NCBI GenBank assembly: GCA_012934845.2
Contig: WNNJ02001791.1
Coordinates: 120,063-184,062 of the forward strand
DNA from: Pomphorhynchus laevis
Taxonomy: Eukaryota; Acanthocephala; Palaeacanthocephala; Echinorhynchida; Pomphorhynchidae
Direction: 5' to 3'
DNA: 64,000 bases
The position numbers and the translations under genes are program-made. Position 1 is the stretch's first letter. Each line of letters begins with the position of its first letter. Positions 22,911 to 33,959 of this stretch are shown here, one piece after another. A model generated the notes under the pieces. That model was not told the origin of the DNA and searched no databases. It saw only the letters and a list, made by a program, of their open reading frames with translations.

Positions 22911-23190
22911 AAGATAATTTCTATTATTTGCCTTATCCTAGAATTCATTTGAAGAGAATGATGGGAATTAAAGTCACATGCTAAGATGATCCGTTTGGAC
23001 ATGTAGATTTTCGATAAAATTAATGAACGATTTCCAATTATATCACACGCAGTTAGAAAATCGATCATTTAGACTATTAGTATTCCTTAATAACGTCTAC
23101 CACGCAATTTCCATTTAGCAAATAGTTCAATACATCGAAATCCCGGAATCGTTGTTGTCTCAGTGCAAAAAGTCTCACTTAATACAATTA
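22890..23190 (-). mobile_element. LINE endonuclease (APE-type) fragment
   Basis: On - the frame reads LSETFCTETTTIPGFRCIEL (about 23178-23120) and then ILACDFNSHHSLQMNSRIRQ (22980-22925). These are the Glu-containing LSET motif and the GDFNxHH motif of apurinic-type LINE endonucleases, with the G of GDFN replaced by C. The spacing fits one domain. It ends near 22890, against the 3' end of the CR1 copy, and lacks RT. Confidence 0.7.
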
Positions 23191-24075
23191 CATCAAAATG
23201 ACATAAAACGTTTCACATTATGTAATAAGAAATTGAATTTGCAAATGTCGTAAATCTCCGTTGCTTCGATAAAACATCCACATATCTTGCCCAACTCTCC
23301 TGGCTCACCATTCACATCCGCATCCAACTTTGCCATCTTCTCGTAACTTTTCGTCTCATCGCTGTCGGCTCCCAATCATCATTCCCTCTCGCCACGTTCC
23401 CAATTACTCCAACAACTACGGTTGTTGGAGTAATTCTCTAACAACCGTAGTTGTTGGAGTAATTGGAAACTAAAATATTCACAGGACGTATACATTGAAT
23501 CGACAAACTTGATTGTCACTCGGAGATAACATGATGAGCGGAAGTATTGTGAAAATAGCGTACGTTTTGACAAAGAGAAAAACCTTCCACACCTGTGCTT
23601 AACAGAGTTGAAATAATACGATCACCACGAATAAAGTAACGTTTTGTACCATCTAAGGCTTGTATTTCTCATCTTAATTGCCTACATCGAAATCTCGGAG
23701 TCATTGTCTCAGTGCAAAAAGTCTCAATTAATACAATTACATCAAAATGACATAGAAAGGTTATATAATCAGCATTTAGAAGAAATTTCAAACGTTTCAC
23801 ATTATAATTGAATTGACAACTCTAAAAATAATTATATTGTACTATCGATAAAATGTTAGATTCAATCTTCAAGTTGGATAGAATATTCTCAGGACGTATA
23901 TATTGAATCTACAAACTTTATTGTACTCGTTTGAAACATGATCAGCTGAAGCATTGGGAGAAGAGCGTGCGTTTCGACAAAGAGAAACACCATCCATACT
24001 TGTGCTTAACAGAGTTGAAAAAATGCGATCACCACGAATAAAGTAAAGTTTTGTACAATCTAAAGCTTTCACTTC
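23136..24075 (-). repeat. Two tandem copies of a LINE 5' region
   Basis: The stretch CATCGAAATC...TCAGTGCAAAAAGTCTCA...AATACAATTACATCAAAATG at 23136 recurs at 23685. The part from CAGGACGTATACATTGAATC to AGTTTTGTACAATCTAAAGC at 23480-23650 recurs at 23890-24066. On - both copies read toward the endonuclease (TKLYFIRGDRI, LSTSMDGVSLCRNAR). The first copy also holds an extra segment (GADSDETKSYEKMAKLDADV, about 23190-23375) and a palindrome. Confidence 0.7.
23400..23466. repeat. Perfect 27-bp palindrome arms
   Basis: CCAATTACTCCAACAACTAC plus GGTTGTT (23400-23426) is exactly complementary to 23440-23466, with a 13-base loop. The loop start repeats part of the arm (GGAGTAATT). Confidence 0.95.
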
Positions 24076-24534
24076 TTAATTGTTTAAGTTTATATTGTTT
24101 GGTTCTATCCTCTTTGGATAGATCACGTTGTATGGAATACCCGAGTAACAGTCAATCTTCTTAAGTCCCTGTGATAAGATAAGTATCTTTGCTACACAAA
24201 GATTAAGCTGATCAGAGGCAGGGCGTCTGAATTCTTTGTTTTCAATCGTCTTAAAATATCATGCTTCGATTCAGATTTAGTAAGTCAAATATCTTGTAAA
24301 AGGGTATGCACAACTGACATGTCGTCGGAAGATTAAGGAAGTCCCTTAATAATAATGCTCCGATCCCTCCATGATTTATCTTTTAGCACTTTAAACATGA
24401 CATAAGCATTGAGCATGACATAAGCATTCTCAATTTGTTCTTCCAATTTCTGCAAATGTTTACTAAGCATTTTTAGAGATGTCAAAATTCAGGGAATTAC
24501 TATATTGACTGCCTTTCGCCAATTTTAACTTGAT

Positions 24535-27500
24535 AATTTCTAATTCACTTTGTAAATTTGAAAAAGATGAAATATATGTCGAAGAATCGGAGAACTATAA
24601 AGTTACTGCCGCAATGAGAGCAAATAGAGCAAACAAAGAAACTAATGTGCCTAGTAAACGATGTTACTTTTGTGGAAGGGCACTTCATTCTAGAACAAAT
24701 TGTCCAGCTCGAAATGCAACTTGCCGATCATGTGGTAAACTTGGCCATTTTTCATCAGTGTGTCGCTCGAACAAGCAAACTAGTTCGAGTACCTCAGCAG
24801 CCCTATACCATGTATCAACTAATCCTAACAAACCGAGTACAACGGTTTACAATGTCAAAATCGCTGATATACCATTCAAGTCATTGATGGACACGGGTAG
24901 CACTAACAATTTTATCGACATGAACGTCGTAAAGCTGTTTCGCATCAAAACTACATCTTGCAATAGGAATGTTCAAATGGCGTCCTCTACGCATTTCATC
25001 GTTGTTCGCCGTTAGGGTATTATAACATTCGAGTTGATGGACAAGATGTACGAAAATTGGCGTTTCCTCTTACTATCTCAATTGTGTGCGCCGATCATTC
25101 TTGGACAGGAATTTTTCGACTGCCATCGGTATGTTACATTCTCTTTCAAAGGTGACCATCCTTGATTAACACTTGCATCGCTTCGATCAGCACCTGAGAT
25201 AAATGTCGAACCAATAACGTTGTTCCCTGGAATAGATCGAAACATACACCCAATCTCTAGTAAATCTCGTCGGCAAACGGAATCGAATTTGCAATTTATA
25301 AAAGCTGAAATTCAAAAGCTTGCACAGAATATCATCGAAAAAGTCGATCGCCATGCAGAGCTCAGGTACTGGTCGTGTCCGGTTCTGGAAATAAACAGCG
25401 CATGGTTGTAGATTATTCATGTACTGTTAATCGGTACACATTACTGGATGCTTATACCCTTCCCCTAATCGATAATTTAATTTCTCAAATAGCATCATAT
25501 TTTGTGTTTACAACTGTAGACCTTTCTCAGGCCTACTATCAAATCCCTTTGCTAGAAAACGATCGACCGTTCACTGCTTCCGAGGCAGATGGAAATCTTT
25601 ATCAATATAAACGAATTCCATTTGGATTGACCAACGCAGTGTTCGTCTTTCAACGTATCATGAATCAGATTATCAACGACAATGGTCTCGTCGGAGTTTT
25701 CGCTTATTTGGATGATATTAAAATTTGCGGCCAAGATTTTAACGAACACGATGAAAGATATAAACGGTTTTGCGAAGTCGCTAAGAATGTCAATCTTACT
25801 TTGGCTAAGGAGAAAACAAAGTATAGACAAAAGGAATTGGATTTTTTGGGATATAGATTGTCTAACGGCTCTGTGAAACAAGATCCTAATCGTGCTAAAC
25901 CATTACTTGATTATCCAGTACCTAGAAACAAGAAGGAAATGCAACGACTATTAGGTCTCTTAGCCTACTACTCCAAATGGATATCTTCATTCTCTAAGAA
26001 AATAAGGATATTACTTGACTGTGATTAATTTCCTTTGACCGTTGAATCGATCGAAGTTATTAAAGATCTTAAAGAAGAATGCAAAAGCCACATTGTTTTC
26101 ATACAAAGCACATTTACTGTTGACAATAGAAACGGACGCTTCATATACTTCAATAAAAGCTGTTTTGAGTCAGGAAACTAGACCTGTAGCCTTCTATTCA
26201 CAGACACTACCGAAAACACTGTTACATCAATCCAGTGTGGAGAAAGAGGCTTTGGCGATTGTCAACTCTGTTAAGTACTGGAAGCACTATCTTCTTGGCA
26301 AACCCTTCAAAATAATCACTGATCAGAGGTCAGTCAGTTTTATGTCCGACAGAACTCATACCAACAAGATAAATAATTATAAGGTAACTCGTTGGCGGTT
26401 GGAATTAGCACCTTATCAATACGAGATACAGTACCGAGCTGGAAGCAATAATAAGGCAGCTGACGCTATGTCGCGAATATCTTATGTGTGTTCGCATCAA
26501 GGATCTCTCCGTGAGCTCAATCAAATTTATGAGTCCTTATGTCATCCTGGAATTACTCGTATGCTGCATTATATCATACAATACAATCTACCCTATAATA
26601 AGTCAAACATCGTTAAAGTAACTAGCGGATGTCGTATTTGCGCCGAGGAAAAACCGCAATTTTGTAAACCTAATATGGGTCATGTTATCAACGCAACACA
26701 GCCGTTCGAGCGTCTTAGCATTGATTTTAAATGTCCTTTGAAGTCTACTACTAGAAATCGATATCTACTATGTATCGTCGACGAATTTTCTCGCTTCCCA
26801 TTCGCGATTCCTTGCTCCGATTGCTGTTCATCCTCGGTAATATCGGTTTTTCGTCAAGTTTTCAGTATTTTTGGACGTCCAGCTAGAATACACTCCGACC
26901 AAGGTGAATGTTTCCAATCACGAGAATTTCGCAACTTTTTAACTTCACAATGTGTATCATCAAGTAGGAGCACTCCTTATAACCAAGAGGAAATGGGCAA
27001 ACGGAGAGGTTTGTGGGCATTATTTGGAAGACAGTCAAACTTGCTCCAAGGTCGAGAAACCTTCCATTAAAACATTGAGAATCTGTCCTCCCTTCTGTTC
27101 TAGTGTCCATGCGATCTTTATTGTGCACTAGTACTGGAGAAACACCACGCAATCGCATATTTCTCTACCCCAGAAATTCAAAAAATTCGTCGATTCCGCC
27201 TTCTTGGCTACAAAATAACCAAACATATTTGCTCAGTGATGAACGAGCTCGCAAAAATGAGCTACCGTTTCAAGAAGTGAAAATGTTACAGTCCAACGGA
27301 CAATATGCTCTAGTTCGAGATGAAAAAGGGCACGAATCGACTATATCTGGTCGAAAACTAGCAAAAGTTCCACAAGGCGATGATACAGAAATTGATAGCT
27401 TTTCATGTGACGATTTCGAACGCTCATCTAGTCGGTCGACCAGTACCCATGGGCCTATCGAATACGAGACTTCATTGATTCCGCCTGTCAATGATCAATC

Positions 27501-27750
27501 TATATCTCAAGAGCTAACTAAAAGCGAATCCAGAAATACAGAGGCCTATACTCCGTTATTTGACGATCAAATATCTTCCGACATCAGCACAAACTATCAA
27601 ACAAAGAATGCGAGCAATATTTCAATCACGAGTCAAAGTGAACCTCTCAGATCAATACGAAACGAACGGAGAAGAAGAAAACCACCTTATCTCGACGATT
27701 TTATTTGCTCAGGGGAAGACTGTCATGATCAATAGTTTTGCTATGCCTTA
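24535..27750 (+). mobile_element. Fossil Ty3/gypsy-type LTR element, + strand
   Basis: Parts in order: gag zinc knuckles (CYFCGR...C, CRSCGKLGHF..C), aspartic protease (LMDTGSTNNFID), reverse transcriptase (VDLSQAYYQIP ... AYLDDIKICG), RNase H (IETDASYTSIKAVLSQ), integrase (CHPGITRML ... SIDFKCPL ... HSDQGE) and a polar C-terminal tail. No long terminal repeats are recognisable and the gag N-terminus is missing. The element is broken, with several breaks, but less decayed than the - strand relative at 18.5-20.9 kb. It resembles gypsy elements common in invertebrates. Confidence 0.9.
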
Positions 27751-27814
27751 TTATCTTGTTATGTTTTAGATATTGTCGAATAAGGCCTTTATCGGTTCTA
27801 TCTACAACACATTC

Positions 27815-28150
27815 GAAACATGTTTTCTTAAATTTAACACATGTGATCAGAAGATTATTGAATGGGTGCTGATGGTTCTTTTGATCATATATCTAGTATT
27901 GCATATATTTTATTGCATTATATATACTTTATTGCAAAGTCGGTAAGGCGTAGACCCACCGATCAAAGTACCTAGGTTTGAATCTGAAAGTGCAAATAGT
28001 GTTCAAACTTAATGGTCAATGTAATAAATTTCTGAAACGACATTTTCCAAAATGCATTCAAATCATCATTTCTTTATATTAAACACTGATGTGACCAGGA
28101 GATCACTGAATCGATGCTGGTGATCCCTTAATGAATTATTTCATTTATTT
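27815..28150 (+). mobile_element. tRNA-like SINE unit with flanking direct repeat (248 bp)
   Basis: A Pol III-like head lies at about 27940-27985: AGTCGGTAAGGCG resembles an A box and AGGTTTGAATCT a B box, 35-40 bases apart. The tract ATTTAACACATGTGATCAGA plus AGATTATTGAATGGGTGCTG at 27833 recurs at 28080, giving a unit of about 248 bases plus a partial second unit. A third copy of the tract lies at 29470-29575. It resembles the layout of the insertion at 5814-6299, but I cannot fold a hammerhead here. Confidence 0.5.
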
Positions 28151-28660
28151 TATCAATTTTGCTAGACCACACAAGGTGATGCCGTAGCATAAACCAGCTA
28201 CGACATCATTCCTTTATTACTTCCCACTCCATACACCTTGACTCACAACATGCCATATCTAATGTTGACATAGTGGTATTGCTTAGTTTGCTACTGTCGT
28301 GCGATTGTACACCCGGACTCATTAGAAGTACGTGTACCGCTGTAGTTTCCTTTTGAAAACTATCTGTACTTTCAGATTATAACTTAGGTTATTTCGATCG
28401 ATGCGTCTACGTTTTACTGATTAGGCTATCCATCCGGTACAGTCAGAAATTTTTCAGTATATGAAACCTTAAATGTAATGAATTTTGGAATCCATATTTT
28501 CCGCGATAATAATATTTTTTAATTTTTTTACTTAAAACATTTCTAATAAATTATTATAAGTCTTTTCCAATACTACGTATTACACGTAGACTCGTCGATG
28601 TTGCTCTTATTGGGTCGATGATATGCTGATCGTGATCCACGGATACATCGGGAAGTCATT
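28150..28660. other. Unassigned, moderately GC-rich spacer
   Basis: No protein or RNA is recognised. It could be 3' UTR of the adjacent - strand LINE. Confidence 0.3.
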
Positions 28661-28663
28661 CTT

Positions 28664-29409
28664 TCAAGAAGAAAAACCCAGGCGAGAACGTAATTTGGAT
28701 ATTATGTCTGTATACTTCGCACTTGTTTTCCGTGTTTCAAGAGTAGCAATCCGTTTCAAGAGTGATGTGGTACCTTTACCGGTGCCGCCAAAACTTGAAA
28801 ACACTACAGGGAGAAAGGAAGCGTGTTCTATTGTCGTTACCCTTTCGAGATAATTGATACGTTTTCGCTGCTCATGATATTCAAAACACGATTCTGTGGA
28901 TCTTCTGGAGTTTGACGGGGCAAACGCATTAAAAATGCAGACGTCAATAAAAGTGCGCTCCGTTCTATTTCCAAATATACCTGAGCAGGCTATGTCTGAT
29001 CTTGCCTCATGGTCTGTAGTTGTAGATCCATTTTCAAAGACTGTATCACGGGGTATCTGACTCAAGATTGGTTCTATCGTGACACGAACAGATTTCAGTC
29101 AGTGAGTTTGCGAGGAAGTCTCGGACCACGTCGTGTCTCAGACGGAAGACCTCCCAAGGGACATGAAAGTGAGTGAGCAAGAGAGGTGTTTTCACCACAT
29201 TGACATGTCTTTGGAGTATTAGCTGGTAGCAAACCATATCTCGCAGCTACTGAATCCTTGAATTCGTCATTGCTTAGTCTTGTGTTTTTGTCGTGCGTAG
29301 GATATGAAGATAACCAGGCTGCCGCGGCAGCCACAGATACGTGTTCGATAGAGTTTCTTGTCTGCTGATCAGTATTCTCAAAAACTGTTGCTCGTGTGGC
29401 TCTACCCAT
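28664..29409 (-). mobile_element. RLE LINE fragment, family 1 (endonuclease end)
   Basis: Read in three frames on -: WLSSYPTHDKNTRLSNDEF and ARYG....CQCGENTSLAHSLSCPLGG (the zinc-binding C-C-H-C motif before the endonuclease), then RLRHDVVRDFLANSLTEIC, then EARSDIACSGIFGNRTERTF and IDVCIFNAFAPSN. This is the C-terminal restriction-like endonuclease region of an early-branching LINE. Two frame changes lie near 29130 and 29040. RT is absent, so the copy is 5' truncated. It is distinctly diverged from the 36.4-39.4 kb copy. Confidence 0.8.
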
Positions 29410-29469
29410 TGAAATCCTTTGGTCCCGAATACTTTAGATAATAATATGATAATAACTGAGATGCATTCA

Positions 29470-29578
29470 AAACATTCTTATATTTAACACTGATGTGATC
29501 AGAAGATTATTGAATGGGTGCTGGTGATCCTTTGATGGTATATATTATTGCATTATATATACTTTATTGCATGCATAT
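29470..29578 (+). repeat. Third copy of the 27.8 kb SINE-flank repeat
   Basis: ATTTAACACTGATGTGATCA plus GAAGATTATTGAATGGGTGC, followed by TTGCATTATATATACTTTAT, matches 27833-27940. It directly follows the RLE LINE fragment. Confidence 0.75.
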
Positions 29579-29984
29579 AATCTCTAGTCAAGAGATTATA
29601 TTAATCTCTAGTCAAGAGACCAAGGGTATTTGTACATATCCACACGATAATTTTTCAAGTTACAATTACAAAATCAATTGCACAATTGATTTTTAGTTAT
29701 TAAGAAATTAAACTTTATTTAAGTATTATTTCATTAAGCTCTTAAATAAAATCATTTCAGTTCGTTTAGGTCAATGTTATCACATGAGAATTATCTGATA
29801 TGTTCATCTATCTTTCATCACTTATCGTTTAGAGATCTTTTCAATATCATTTTTAATAAAATAAATAATAAAATGCATACCGTAGTTCGTTTATTTTAAA
29901 GAAGTACCAAATTTTTCCTCTCAATATATGGATATATAAAATTAACTATTGTAAATTTAGATTCATGAATACTGAAATGTATTT

Positions 29985-30485
29985 AGGTCCATCAATACTG
30001 AAATATATCATACTGCTATTGGCTTGTAGTTAGTATTAAAGCAAAATGCAGTGTCATCAAAAATTTTACTTGTAAAATTAAATTAACTTAAAATTAGAAA
30101 GCAAACTATAGATGACTATTCGATAAAACTAATTAATCTCAAAATAGGTAGGTGTTCTAATTGAAGGTAACACCTTCCCCTACCAACGATGATTTTATTT
30201 GAAATCAAAAATGATTTCAATTAAATTTGCAAAATATAAAAGAAGTCTTGCATTCAATCTAATTGTCAATAAAGCAGACGAGTAGAGTTATCGTCAGTCA
30301 ACATTAAAGGACCAAAACGTAGGTATTCGATCAGTAGCTGATGAGGTCCACCAATACTAAAATGTAGCGTGCTGCGTTTGGCTTGTAGATAGGATTAAAG
30401 TAACGTACATTGTCAAAAATTTCAATAACTTTAATATAAAAATTTCAATGTAGCCATTCCTGCAAAATTAAATCAACTTAAAATA
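29985..30485 (+). mobile_element. Retrozyme-like element with permuted hammerhead core
   Basis: A left segment (AGGTCCATCAATACTGAAAT, 29985 onward, about 100 bases) recurs at 30344-30480, a 359-bp period. At the junction GGACC (30309-30313) AAAAC is followed by CTGATGA (30338-30344) GGTCC (30345-30349). The outer strands pair perfectly. Compared with the 6171-6217 copy, two of the five stem pairs differ on both strands and still pair. GAAA has become AAAA. No clear tRNA-like box or target duplication was found. It ends about 50 bases before the TFB5 start codon. Confidence 0.55.
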
Positions 30486-30531
30486 TATATGAATGTACAA
30501 AATCTTTAGTTTAAAATCAATTTTTTACAGA

Positions 30532-31793
30532 TGGTAAATTTTTTCAAAGGCACGTTTATACGTTGGTGAGTTGAAATGATTTGTAAGCACATTAATATTT
30601 AGTTATAAGCCATTAATTTTGTAACTTTTAGGAAATGATAAACACTTTTGCTAAAATTATTACATTAAAATCGAAGTGTTTACTGTTCATTGAATCATAG
30701 TTTTATTTTGAGGAAACTGGTCACTTAATCAAGGGCCGAAATTTGATTAATAAGGCTGGTATCTATTTTACGCAGTAGTCAAGTAATCTAAAATGGCGAT
30801 TTCTTTATATATGAAATAAAGGGTTGGATAATACGTGTGGGGATAAATGTGTTTAATGCCAGGTTTTATACGTTATCGACGAATGTATCTTAAATGTTAA
30901 ACCCTGATTTCCATAATCTCGCTTTTTCTACATCATGCTAGATATCCAATTTCTTAAACGACTTTATTAGTTGATCCTCGATTTTTGAGGTTTATCGAAC
31001 TTGTTCTGACTACATTTAGCGTTGTGGATTTCTATCTTCTCGATTTGTTGTGATCGGCAAAAGCGTTTTTGCGGAACATTTGTGAACGGGGTACAAATAC
31101 CGGTTCTAATTACGAAGATATCTTATATGCTAGAAAGTGTAGTTTAATATAGCTGCCCTTCAAACAGTTAAATTTCTTTGTAATTCTATGATCAGATCAG
31201 CCAACTGAGTCTACGTATTTTATACGATATTTAAATAAAATAATAGTAAATTAAACAAATAATTAAATAATGATAAATAATTATAGGTAATAAATAATAT
31301 TATATAATATTATATAATATTATATATATCCTTAGAATTAAAATTTAAAATTTAAATTTAAAATCAAAATCAATTTTTATTAATTGACAAATAAATTACA
31401 AAATAACATTTTATTTTTAATGGAAGATTGAGAATTGCTAAAATTAATCAGGAATATCATTGTAATCATTAATTTTTGTTCTTCTGAAATCAGCAAGAAG
31501 AACTGTAACTTATTTTTTTATTATTTTAATTAGTAATTATTTATTACTTAATTATTTTTTAATTATTTCGACATTGAAACTAAACCGATATGATTTTTAG
31601 TGATCCGTCATGTAAAGAATATATAAATTATATGATAAGAAACAAAACCCTAGATCAATCAAACATCATAGAGGACTTATCTGATGAGTGTTTATTTGTC
31701 AATTCAAGCGCAGTAAGTGATATCAAGGAGCAAGTGTCAAAAATGATGGATAAATTATCGTTCAATGCTGCAAATACAATTAAAAAGAAATAA
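30532..31793 (+). CDS. GTF2H5: TFIIH subunit 5 (TFB5/TTDA), two exons
   Basis: Exon 1 is 30532-30566 and exon 2 is 31601-31793; the 1034-bp intron has donor GTGAGT and acceptor TGATTTTTAG. The join completes a Cys codon (TG|T). The 75-residue product starts MVNFFKGTFIRCDPSCKEYI, matching the family start [20 protein letters not shown]. It continues with IIEDLSDECLFV and VSDIKEQVSKMMDKLSF, equivalent to IIQDIDDTHVFV and VNVLQERVGELMDQNAF. Length is typical (71-72 aa). TFB5 is a small core-TFIIH protein that binds and stabilises p52/Tfb2 and supports XPB in nucleotide excision repair and transcription initiation in the nucleus. An acceptor-like TTTTTTACAG abuts the ATG, so a 5' UTR intron or a trans-splice site is possible. 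The frame is intact. ATTAAA near 31840 could serve as poly(A) signal. Confidence 0.9.
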
Positions 31794-31964
31794 TGTACTG
31801 AATTTTGATGAATATTTTTCGTTAGTGCTTTATCATTAAAATATTTATATATATTGTCATATAAATGCCATTATATCTTGCTTTAATTTTATATATTTTT
31901 TATACAATTCATTTTATTCATACACAAAAATTCCAAATTTAGGCAACAGCAGGTTCGGTAAATT

Positions 31965-33430
31965 CATGGTTATCTCCCTTAATGCATGGAACTACTTAAA
32001 GTTCCGAGCACTGAAGCAGCATTTCCGATCTGTATTGCTTGGCTTACAAGCTGGATCAGATACAAACCGGCTTGAGGGTCTCCGAAGTGACGGCGCAGTA
32101 ATTTTCCAAGATTTGATAAGAACGTTGATGCGTTCTGGCCCATCGCGCCCAACGTCTCAATAGCAATTGGGCAGAAATTATATCCATTGGATTCTATGGA
32201 AATATATTTTTGTCGTTTTGTCTTCAGCCTGGTTTGCTACAACGCCGGATCCCACTATTGCTTAGGCGAAATGGGTGAGAGATAAGAGGTCGACGCAGGT
32301 GAAGTTTGCCTCTCTGCCATAGAATCATTAACACACCATTTGGGCGTTTACCGTCAGATGTTGTTAGACCAGGCGGTTCGAGACGGCTAGAAATGTGGGA
32401 TTTTCTGAGTGCGTCTGCGATGATCTTGTTGACCATAATGTGTCAAGCAAAACGTCCAGCTGATCGGGGGCAGCTTAAGCCATTTGTGCCCCGCCTCTCT
32501 ACTTTTGCCCCACATATGCACGAGTGTGGCTGGTAGACTTTGGCGCCGAGACGTAACGCGATGGCTATACGTAACGTTTCGTCTAGCAATAGTGTCCCTA
32601 CAGCCGATAATGAAAATGCTTGCAGGAACGTAGGCTCCAAAGTCTTGTTTATCAGGTTGGCCAAGGTTAGCAGCGCTTAATGCGCGTGTCCAATCTTTTT
32701 GCGTGGAATGTCGATCTGGGATTAATTTAGAAGCTGTGGCATTACTTATTATTGTCTGATCTCCTGGTGAACTATGACTCGATGTTAGGGGCCATCGACC
32801 GCCCGAAGAGATCCACAGGTTGGCATGCTGATGAAACTCGTCGGTTCCGACTGCTAGAGGTCCATAAAAGGGCGGTAGCAACATGCATAACGTGAGTGTA
32901 ATACGTGCCGAGTAAGACGCCAAGTACGCAGAAATTGAAATGTAGACGCACTGGGGATTCCCAGGCCGCCGTTGTCGATTGGAAGGGGGCTTGTTCCCAG
33001 CTTGATTGAGAAAAAGAGAGATATTCAGTATCCTTTCTAATTCTTGTTTAAGGACAATGTCATATTCTGACAGAACGATGCTATTAGCACAGGGGCTACA
33101 TCTCAGTAAGAAGAGGAGCTTTGGTTGCTTAGGTAATTTTTTAACAAAACGTATGCGTTATGTTCATTGACGTGAGTCAAGCGGCTGCACATTAATCACA
33201 GTGTTGATACTTTGGGGCGGAGATAGTCGTCTATGCTCTCTAAATTTCCTACTGCGCACCTAGTTGGGTGGCTTTAGATGGCGGTATAGTTTTGATCTCT
33301 GGGAGAACATCAAAAACCTTTTTGAAACGCTTTTGGCGTCTCAGAGATCAGTTCGCATTTTTAATTATTGGTATACATGCCGTACTTTGGACCTTGAACT
33401 GATATAATTTCGTCATCGTGAATGACATCT
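31965..33430 (-). mobile_element. RLE LINE, family 2, 3' half
   Basis: On -, from 33430 down: late RT blocks (PSKATQLGA; LFLLRCSPCANSIVLSEYD; SAYLASYSARITL), then CCHC zinc motif and endonuclease (LRIAIALRLGAKVYQPHSCI, CGAKV, GLSCPRSAGRFA, LEPPGLTTSDGKRPNG), ending CPIAIETLGAMGQNASTFLS and AIQIGNAASVLGT. This is the usual C-terminus of the same family as 14948-15350. The frame changes several times. The endonuclease Asp of KRPD is Asn. The 5' half (RT palm) is missing. It starts 170 bases downstream of the TFB5 stop, on the opposite strand. Confidence 0.8.
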
Positions 33431-33959
33431 TCTGGCCGGCCGCCGACTGCCCCATCGTCCAGATACCATGTGTTTAATACCAGGCGTCCAGATACCAGGT
33501 GCTAACTCAATATGGACATATTAAGTCAACAATATGGACATAGCAAAATTATTGGTAGCTGTTGCAGAGAAATTTACATGACGATTGGAACAATTCACCG
33601 CTGATCAATTCGAGCATATGGTATTCTGCCTATCCGATTGATATCCTTTGCATTTAGCATTCGGGCCGTTGCAGAAACAGCATTTCAGTGGCCGCAAGCT
33701 TGCCCTTGGGCATTTATTTTGTTTTTGTTTCAAAAGCTGAATTGTATATATTTATTGTATGATATCTATATTAAATCTTTATCTCCTAGATTTTTTCCAA
33801 AAAAAATATAAAGTATAATAATTATAAAGTATAATAATATTTATTGTGTGATATTTCTTGTATGTATGCATTATCTTAAACAACTTTTCTTCAAAAATGA
33901 TATTTTTTTTGTTTTTATTCAACCTAAGTCTAATATCAAAATATTCCATTTCCATAGCG

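Noticed and set aside
23136-24075. Direct repeat as the missing long terminal repeats of the + gypsy-type fossil
   Set aside because: Both copies sit on one side of it and encode LINE 5'/endonuclease sequence on -.
27940-27990. Functional tRNA gene
   Set aside because: There are A/B-box-like motifs but no acceptor-stem pairing or 3' end; better explained as a SINE head.
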